Translations under genes and position numbers: made by a program | From: Bacteroidota bacterium | GTDB lineage: Bacteria > Bacteroidota > Bacteroidia > Flavobacteriales > Flavobacteriaceae | Assembly: GCA_023386585.1 (NCBI GenBank) | Contig: JAEWJM010000012.1 | Span: forward strand, 1 to 64,000 | Direction: 5' to 3' | Length of the DNA: 64,000 bases | Part shown: piece by piece, positions 60,285 through 64,000 of the stretch | Layout: each line of letters begins with the position of its first letter | Position numbering within the stretch: the stretch's first letter is position 1 | The notes under the pieces: model-generated | Database searches by the model: none | What the model saw: only the letters and a program-made list of their open reading frames with translations | Told to the model about the DNA's origin: nothing

Positions 60285-60598
60285 GATTTTTCGTTTGGTA
60301 CCGCAAAACTAACACTTTTCAGAAATGCTTTTTTTCGACCCGAAATTGAATACACGAGACCGGTAATTGTACTGAAAAAAATGAAACCAACGGTCCACAT
60401 AATTTTTTCGCCGGAATCAAAGTTCTTTGACGTGTGGACTTCATAAATCCCGACCGACATGTATCCCAGCGAAGATATTAATCCAACAATCACAAAGGTT
60501 TCGTCGTATCCGGAATGAATCCGCCGCATTATAACACCAACCAAGGTCAGAATTATGGCGGAAATATAAAGCAGCAAAAAAACAATGTTCCGTTTCAA
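60281..60598 (-). CDS. Three-helix membrane protein, unknown function
   Basis: A 105-residue membrane protein with three helices (about 4-22, 34-50 and 66-85). The start is a TTG at 60598; no in-frame ATG lies nearby upstream, and a stop lies 24 nt before it. It overlaps the next gene by 4 nt (ATGA-type). No family recognised. It follows the amidase gene 20 nt downstream on the same strand. Confidence 0.62.
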   Translation of the reverse strand: MKRNIVFLLLYISAIILTLVGVIMRRIHSGYDETFVIVGLISSLGYMSVGIYEVHTSKNFDSGEKIMWTVGFIFFSTITGLVYSISGRKKAFLKSVSFAVPNEKS

Positions 60599-60618
60599 AT
60601 TAAATAAGTGGGTTACAT

Positions 60619-61221
60619 TTATTTATCCAATCCTTTTAAAATGGCGCGCGCCAGGTCTGTTTGCCCTTTTTCAGAAGTGATGACCGATAACTCATTTTCA
60701 TTTGAAAGGTTTCCGAAATGCAGCGTTATCGCAGGACAGTCAGAGTGCTTCATAAGGAAAAAATTTCCATCTGTGGTCTCGCCTTTCGCCAACCCGGTAC
60801 CCCCGGCAGATTGAAGCAGGTTTTCGGCTATTTTTCTGGACTGGTCATAAAATTTGTTTTGAGGTGAAACGGCAGCGGCAATTCCCTTTGCTGTTTGTTC
60901 CTTTTCCTGGTCAACATGAATTGAAATTACAGCATCAGGCTTCATTTCGTTGATCATGCGAACCCTGTCCTGGAGCGTCATAAATTTATCACTACTGCGT
61001 AATAATACAATCTTCAGGTTCGAACTCGAGTTTTCCTTTTGGATTTTTCTGGCGATTTCCATTACAATGTTCTTTTCGGTCATCGATCCGGACTTGGCGC
61101 CGCAATCGTTTCCGCCGTGGCCGGCATCAATCAGAATTAATTTTTTGTCCGACGCAACAAACGACAGTAACGCGAAGGAAGACGCCAAGGCGATAGCTAA
61201 AAATTTGAACGATTTTCTCAT
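60619..61221 (-). CDS. Secreted N-acetylmuramoyl-L-alanine amidase (Amidase_3)
   Basis: A 200-residue amidase that should cut the bond between MurNAc and L-Ala in peptidoglycan. After a signal sequence (FLAIALASSFALLSFVAS) come the zinc-site parts: H35 in LIDAGHGGNDCG, E49 in TEKNIVMEIA and H102 in VISIHVDQE. RLxSSDKFMTLQDRVRMIN matches the family. It is compact, with no SH3 or other binding domain. First gene of a transcript with two small membrane genes. Confidence 0.9.
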   Translation of the reverse strand: MRKSFKFLAIALASSFALLSFVASDKKLILIDAGHGGNDCGAKSGSMTEKNIVMEIARKIQKENSSSNLKIVLLRSSDKFMTLQDRVRMINEMKPDAVISIHVDQEKEQTAKGIAAAVSPQNKFYDQSRKIAENLLQSAGGTGLAKGETTDGNFFLMKHSDCPAITLHFGNLSNENELSVITSEKGQTDLARAILKGLDK

Positions 61222-61271
61222 AGAATGGTTATTTGGTTTGATTTGAACGAAAAATCTGTTTAAATGTTGTT

Positions 61272-61736
61272 TTAGTGCTTTGTAAGTTCGGGTGGGAATT
61301 TGTCACCAATCAGGTTCAGGCTGATATTATGCTCGAGGTACGCTTTCAATCCGTCGAGAACTGTTGTGAATCCGCCGGTCGAATCTTTAATAATCCGAAT
61401 CAGGTCGTTGCCCGTTTCCGAATAACCCGATTCTTTTGCGACAACATAGGTTTTGTCATCGCCGATGCTGGTAAAGGTAAACTCAACCATTCGCGCTGGA
61501 GAATTCCATTTGAAGACAATTTTTTCATTCTGGATGATCCGGAGGACGTGAACCACCGCCGATGCGTTATACATTTTCCATTCCCAGGTAACGGACTTGT
61601 CTTCCTCGAGTTTGCCGGAGCTTGAAGTAAACCAGAATTTAGTTGTTATCGCCGGGTCAATGAACGCATTAAAAACCTCGGCTACCGGTTTTCTGATCAT
61701 CATTTGGGCTTCAGTACAAATCGTTTCTTCTTTCAT
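61272..61736 (-). CDS. SRPBCC (AHSA1-like) protein
   Basis: A 154-residue SRPBCC protein of the activator-of-Hsp90/AHSA1-like group: MIRKPVAEVFNAFIDPAITTKFWFTSSSGKLEEDKSVTWEWKMYNASAVVHVL. Members bind small hydrophobic ligands; the ligand here is unknown. Length is typical. It lies 49 bases downstream of a 49-residue membrane protein gene on the same strand, and the amidase follows it. Confidence 0.87.
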   Translation of the reverse strand: MKEETICTEAQMMIRKPVAEVFNAFIDPAITTKFWFTSSSGKLEEDKSVTWEWKMYNASAVVHVLRIIQNEKIVFKWNSPARMVEFTFTSIGDDKTYVVAKESGYSETGNDLIRIIKDSTGGFTTVLDGLKAYLEHNISLNLIGDKFPPELTKH

Positions 61737-61784
61737 TATTTTCGAGAGATGTTCTATTCAAACGTGAGTTTTTTAAAGTGCAAG

Positions 61785-61934
61785 CTATTCCTGTTTCTTT
61801 GGTATGGATTTCCAGGCATTTGCGCTTCCTTTCTTTTTCCCCATTGCATATCCGATCATGAAAACGCCGATAAGCACGGGCACAATTGATGTTCCGAGAA
61901 TCAGGATGACTTCAACTATCCCAATACGTCCCAT
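61785..61934 (-). CDS. 49-residue single-helix membrane protein
   Basis: A short ORF starting MGRIGIVEVILILGTSIVPV and ending GSANAWKSIPKKQE. It has one clear transmembrane helix (about 6-28) followed by a basic tail GYAMGKKKG. It begins three bases after the rhodanese gene stop, which fits translation from the same mRNA. No family is recognised. It is below the usual gene-finder cut-off. The good spacing and membrane pattern support it; it could still be chance. Confidence 0.6.
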   Translation of the reverse strand: MGRIGIVEVILILGTSIVPVLIGVFMIGYAMGKKKGSANAWKSIPKKQE

Positions 61935-61937
61935 ATT

Positions 61938-62441
61938 TTATTTTTTACAAGATTGATCTTTTAGCGCACTCATGCCTTTTGACATATTTACAACATGTTC
62001 AAAGCCGTTTTGGGTCAGGAAGTAAGCTGCCTGCGGACTCCGATGGCTGTGCGAGCAGTAAACAAGGATTTCCCGATGTTTGAACTGATCGAGCATCGGA
62101 AGCTTTTTCTCAAGATCTTCAAACGGAATGTTCACCGCATTTTTTAAAGTTCCCCATTTTAGTTTATCCGTTCCATCGAACTCTTCTTTTGTCCGCACGT
62201 CAAGCAATACCGTGTACGGATGCTCTTTTATGTATTTGCAGATTTCATTTGGCTCGACGGAAGTAAAAGTAATGTCGGATGTCTTTACCAGTGGCATGTC
62301 GCAGCGTTTGCATGTGCCCGCATGATCGTAGGTTTCTTTGTCGCAGCTTTCACCGCAAGGCATGCATTTGTACGTAATGTCGTTGCGCGATGCAGCTGTG
62401 CAAAACACAAGAATCAAAAGGAGGAATTTAAGATGTTTCAT
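61938..62441 (-). CDS. Secreted rhodanese with N-terminal Cys-rich metal-binding-like motif
   Basis: A 167-residue protein with a signal sequence (MKHLKFLLLILVFCTAAS). Residues 24-52 have cysteines at 26, 29, 33, 44 and 47 (YKCMPCGESCD, CKRCDMPLV), like a heavy-metal-binding or zinc-ribbon unit. A rhodanese domain follows (VLLDVRTKEEFDG) with the active-site cysteine C129 in LVYCSHSHRSPQAA. Periplasmic sulfur or metal handling is plausible. It is upstream of a 49-residue membrane gene, 3 bases apart. Confidence 0.85.
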   Translation of the reverse strand: MKHLKFLLLILVFCTAASRNDITYKCMPCGESCDKETYDHAGTCKRCDMPLVKTSDITFTSVEPNEICKYIKEHPYTVLLDVRTKEEFDGTDKLKWGTLKNAVNIPFEDLEKKLPMLDQFKHREILVYCSHSHRSPQAAYFLTQNGFEHVVNMSKGMSALKDQSCKK

Positions 62442-62542
62442 AGACCGATTTGGTTAGTTAATTCGTGGTTGGTTTTGGCTGGTCGGAAATAAAACTAGCA
62501 AAAAGATTGTGACAGCGGCAATCGGCGAAAATAAAATTCAAA

Positions 62543-62570
62543 TTTGAATAGCGGCATCGGCCTATCTTTG
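62543..62570 (+). promoter_or_regulatory. Promoter of the pentapeptide gene
   Basis: TTTG (62543-62546), a 16-nt spacer and TATCTTTG (62563-62570) fit the Bacteroidota promoter form. ATG follows at 62587, so the leader is about 10 nt. Confidence 0.6.
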
Positions 62571-62586
62571 CAGCAAATTCAAGTAA

Positions 62587-63159
62587 ATGGACGGCAATTA
62601 TATTTTAGATCAGAACTTTAAAAAGCGGGTGTTTCTATGGGATGACCTGATGTATAAAGAATTTGAACGCTGTACGTTTACGGGATGCGATTTCTCAGCA
62701 TGCGATTTCCTGTCGGTTTCCTTTATCGATTGCCACTTCAACAGTTGCAATTTTGCCGATGCCAAAATAAATTACGTCGGATTTCGCGATGCGGAGTTTT
62801 TCGACTGTAATTTTTCGGGAGTCAATTTTTCAATGGTGGACAAGTTGTTTTTCGGTGTTCGTTTTACGGAATGCATACTCGACTATGCGAAGTTCTATAC
62901 ATTGAAACTAAAAGGAACCCAATTCAGCTACTGCAGCATTGTCGCCGCCGATTTCATGGAAAGCGATCTTACTGAAACGACCTTTGACAGCTGTAACCTT
63001 CATAAAACCGTATTTTTCAACACAATCGCAAACAAGGCCGATTTTTCGACGAGTTATAATTTTTCAATCGATCCTGAAAAAAATAAGCTCAAGAAAGCGC
63101 GCTTCTCCCGATCAAACGTCCACGGACTTTTGGACAAATACGAACTTGTAATCAATTAG
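62587..63159 (+). CDS. Pentapeptide repeat protein
   Basis: A 190-residue protein built largely of pentapeptide repeats A(D/N)LxF-type, seen as CTFTGCDFSACDFLSVSFID, CHFNSCNFADAKINY, and FEDCNFSGVNFSMVD-like segments, which give a right-handed beta helix. Members may mimic DNA or have unknown functions; some (Qnr, MfpA) protect gyrase, but no such role can be claimed here. No signal peptide. It overlaps the NudK-like gene by 4 nt tail to tail. Confidence 0.87.
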   Translation: MDGNYILDQNFKKRVFLWDDLMYKEFERCTFTGCDFSACDFLSVSFIDCHFNSCNFADAKINYVGFRDAEFFDCNFSGVNFSMVDKLFFGVRFTECILDYAKFYTLKLKGTQFSYCSIVAADFMESDLTETTFDSCNLHKTVFFNTIANKADFSTSYNFSIDPEKNKLKKARFSRSNVHGLLDKYELVIN

Positions 63160-63734
63160 ATGATCTTGTGCAATCGCACATATTGCAGCAGGATTATCGT
63201 TTTGGCATCTTTAATTTCACCCGAACCAATCATTTTCATAGCGCGGTCAATGGGAATTTCCAGTACTTCAATGTTTTCTTCTTCGTGGTCAACGCCGCCG
63301 CCTGGTGCAACTTTCATATCGCGGCTGTATTCCGCAATAAAATAGTGGACTATTTCGGTAACCGAACCGGGCGACATGTAAAGTTCGAACAGTTTCCGAA
63401 CCTTCGAAATCTGATAGCCCGTTTCTTCTTGGGTTTCCCGACGGATGCACGTCTCAGGATTGTCATTGTCTAGTAATCCGGCGCATGCTTCGATCATCAT
63501 TCCGTCCTGATTGCCATTTACGAAAGTGGGAATCCGAAACTGACGTGTTAGAACTACCGTTTTATTCTGGAGATTATACAGTAGGATAGTTGCACCGTTT
63601 CCGCGATCGTATGCTTCCCGGCTTTGTACTTTTTTACTTCCATCGGCTTTGGTGTATTCGTAGGTGATTTTTTTCAAGACATACCAGTTATCCGAAAGTA
63701 TGTCCGTGCGGAGTAGTTTAACGTTGTTTATCAC
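63156..63734 (-). CDS. NUDIX hydrolase, NudK/ADP-ribose pyrophosphatase type
   Basis: A 192-residue NUDIX protein. REAYDRGNGATILLYNLQNKTVVLTRQFRIP and ACAGLLDNDNPETCIRRETQEETGYQIS match NudK, the GDP-mannose pyrophosphatase of Escherichia coli, more than the ADP-ribose type. The Nudix box is complete apart from variation in its first positions. The start is GTG at 63734 (MINNVKLLR-like); no ATG is nearer. Upstream 63735-64000 shows no supported gene. Confidence 0.87.
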   Translation of the reverse strand: MINNVKLLRTDILSDNWYVLKKITYEYTKADGSKKVQSREAYDRGNGATILLYNLQNKTVVLTRQFRIPTFVNGNQDGMMIEACAGLLDNDNPETCIRRETQEETGYQISKVRKLFELYMSPGSVTEIVHYFIAEYSRDMKVAPGGGVDHEEENIEVLEIPIDRAMKMIGSGEIKDAKTIILLQYVRLHKII

Positions 63735-64000
63735 GGATTGTCCAGCTTTTCATTCCAAGATAGAAATAATCCGTGATTTTTTGTGAACAAGGCCGCACAA
63801 TCTGCTAGTGTGAACTGATTTTCAAAATTCTGTATGTCATTTAGTATAAGTCGGTTACCAATTGTCAAAAGCCGGATCCCGAAAGCTGAAATTTGTAAGA
63901 TAATTACATTAAAAAGATAAAAATTAATGCATTTTGTCGATTTTATTTGCATTTTGACGAGAAACGGAAGTAATATTGTCCCCGGAAAAATATAAACCCA

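Noticed and set aside
63731..63952. 73-codon minus-strand frame overlapping the NudK-like start
   Set aside because: The composition is hydrophobic and irregular with no signal pattern or family, and it has no promoter. The overlap with the GTG start could be chance. The rest of 63735-64000 shows nothing convincing.
1..64000. tRNA, rRNA, CRISPR, prophage or insertion sequence
   Set aside because: I looked for T-arm motifs, repeat-spacer arrays, transposase or integrase motifs and phage genes and saw none. Structure prediction was not run, so a rare tRNA could be missed.

Overview
The window looks like chromosomal DNA of a member of the Flavobacteriaceae (Bacteroidota), close to Flavobacterium in gene content. 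The evidence is a GldH gliding lipoprotein, proteins ending in type IX secretion (T9SS) type A and type B sorting domains, flavobacterial neighbour pairs (ddl/PASTA/rluD, rsfS/ftsH, pyrE next to a NUDIX gene), and promoters with the Bacteroidota -7 element TAnnTTTG. I found no rRNA, tRNA, CRISPR array, prophage or insertion sequence. Gene density is high and no gap exceeds 300 bases.

Layout. 1-4.7 kb: 3' part of a giant repeat adhesin with a T9SS type B tail, more G+C-rich than its neighbours. 4.7-17.6 kb: housekeeping genes (aminotransferase, valS, a lipid operon LUD-cdsA-psd-ACBP-SOD, ftsH-rsfS, birA, gldH). valS carries an in-frame TAA. 17.6-22.5 kb: a three-gene C39 peptidase/ABC exporter with HlyD and TolC partners and no visible substrate gene. 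22.7-33.2 kb: pyrE, M14 peptidase, coaD, ddl, PASTA protein, rluD, yaaA, a C1 peptidase. 33.3-38.1 kb: TetR-controlled EmrAB-TolC efflux operon. 38.1-40.5 kb: pabA/trpG-type amidotransferase and a MarR-nitroreductase-YceI operon. 40.5-48.9 kb: accessory region with cyanophycin synthetase and cyanophycinase, small membrane or hydrophilic proteins, an SPW protein, a lipoprotein and alkB. 49-55.7 kb: a sensor kinase, two stand-alone receivers, exonuclease III and small unknowns. 56-59.8 kb: a diheme cytochrome-like protein paired with a large FG-GAP/ASPIC-UnbV secreted protein. 60-64 kb: small membrane proteins, amidase, rhodanese, pentapeptide protein, NudK-like hydrolase.

The most interesting signal is regulatory. 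Six places carry two direct copies of a motif close to RAAATYMTRTAAY whose TRTAA cores lie exactly 21 nt apart. Exactly 22 nt after the second copy an element resembling the -7 box follows (one of the six is weak). Five lie upstream of genes: a 108-aa membrane protein, a 72-aa protein with its partner, cphA, a lipoprotein-SPW operon, and a single-domain response regulator. The sixth lies in a gap that ends in a hairpin plus T-tract and probably drives a small RNA. This looks like a regulon that ties cyanophycin synthesis to small envelope proteins, a receiver protein and an sRNA. A second signal is a dispersed intergenic repeat of about 100 bp (4738 and 34878) with conserved ends and a variable hairpin core.

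All calls come from reading the sequence. No searches or alignments were run.
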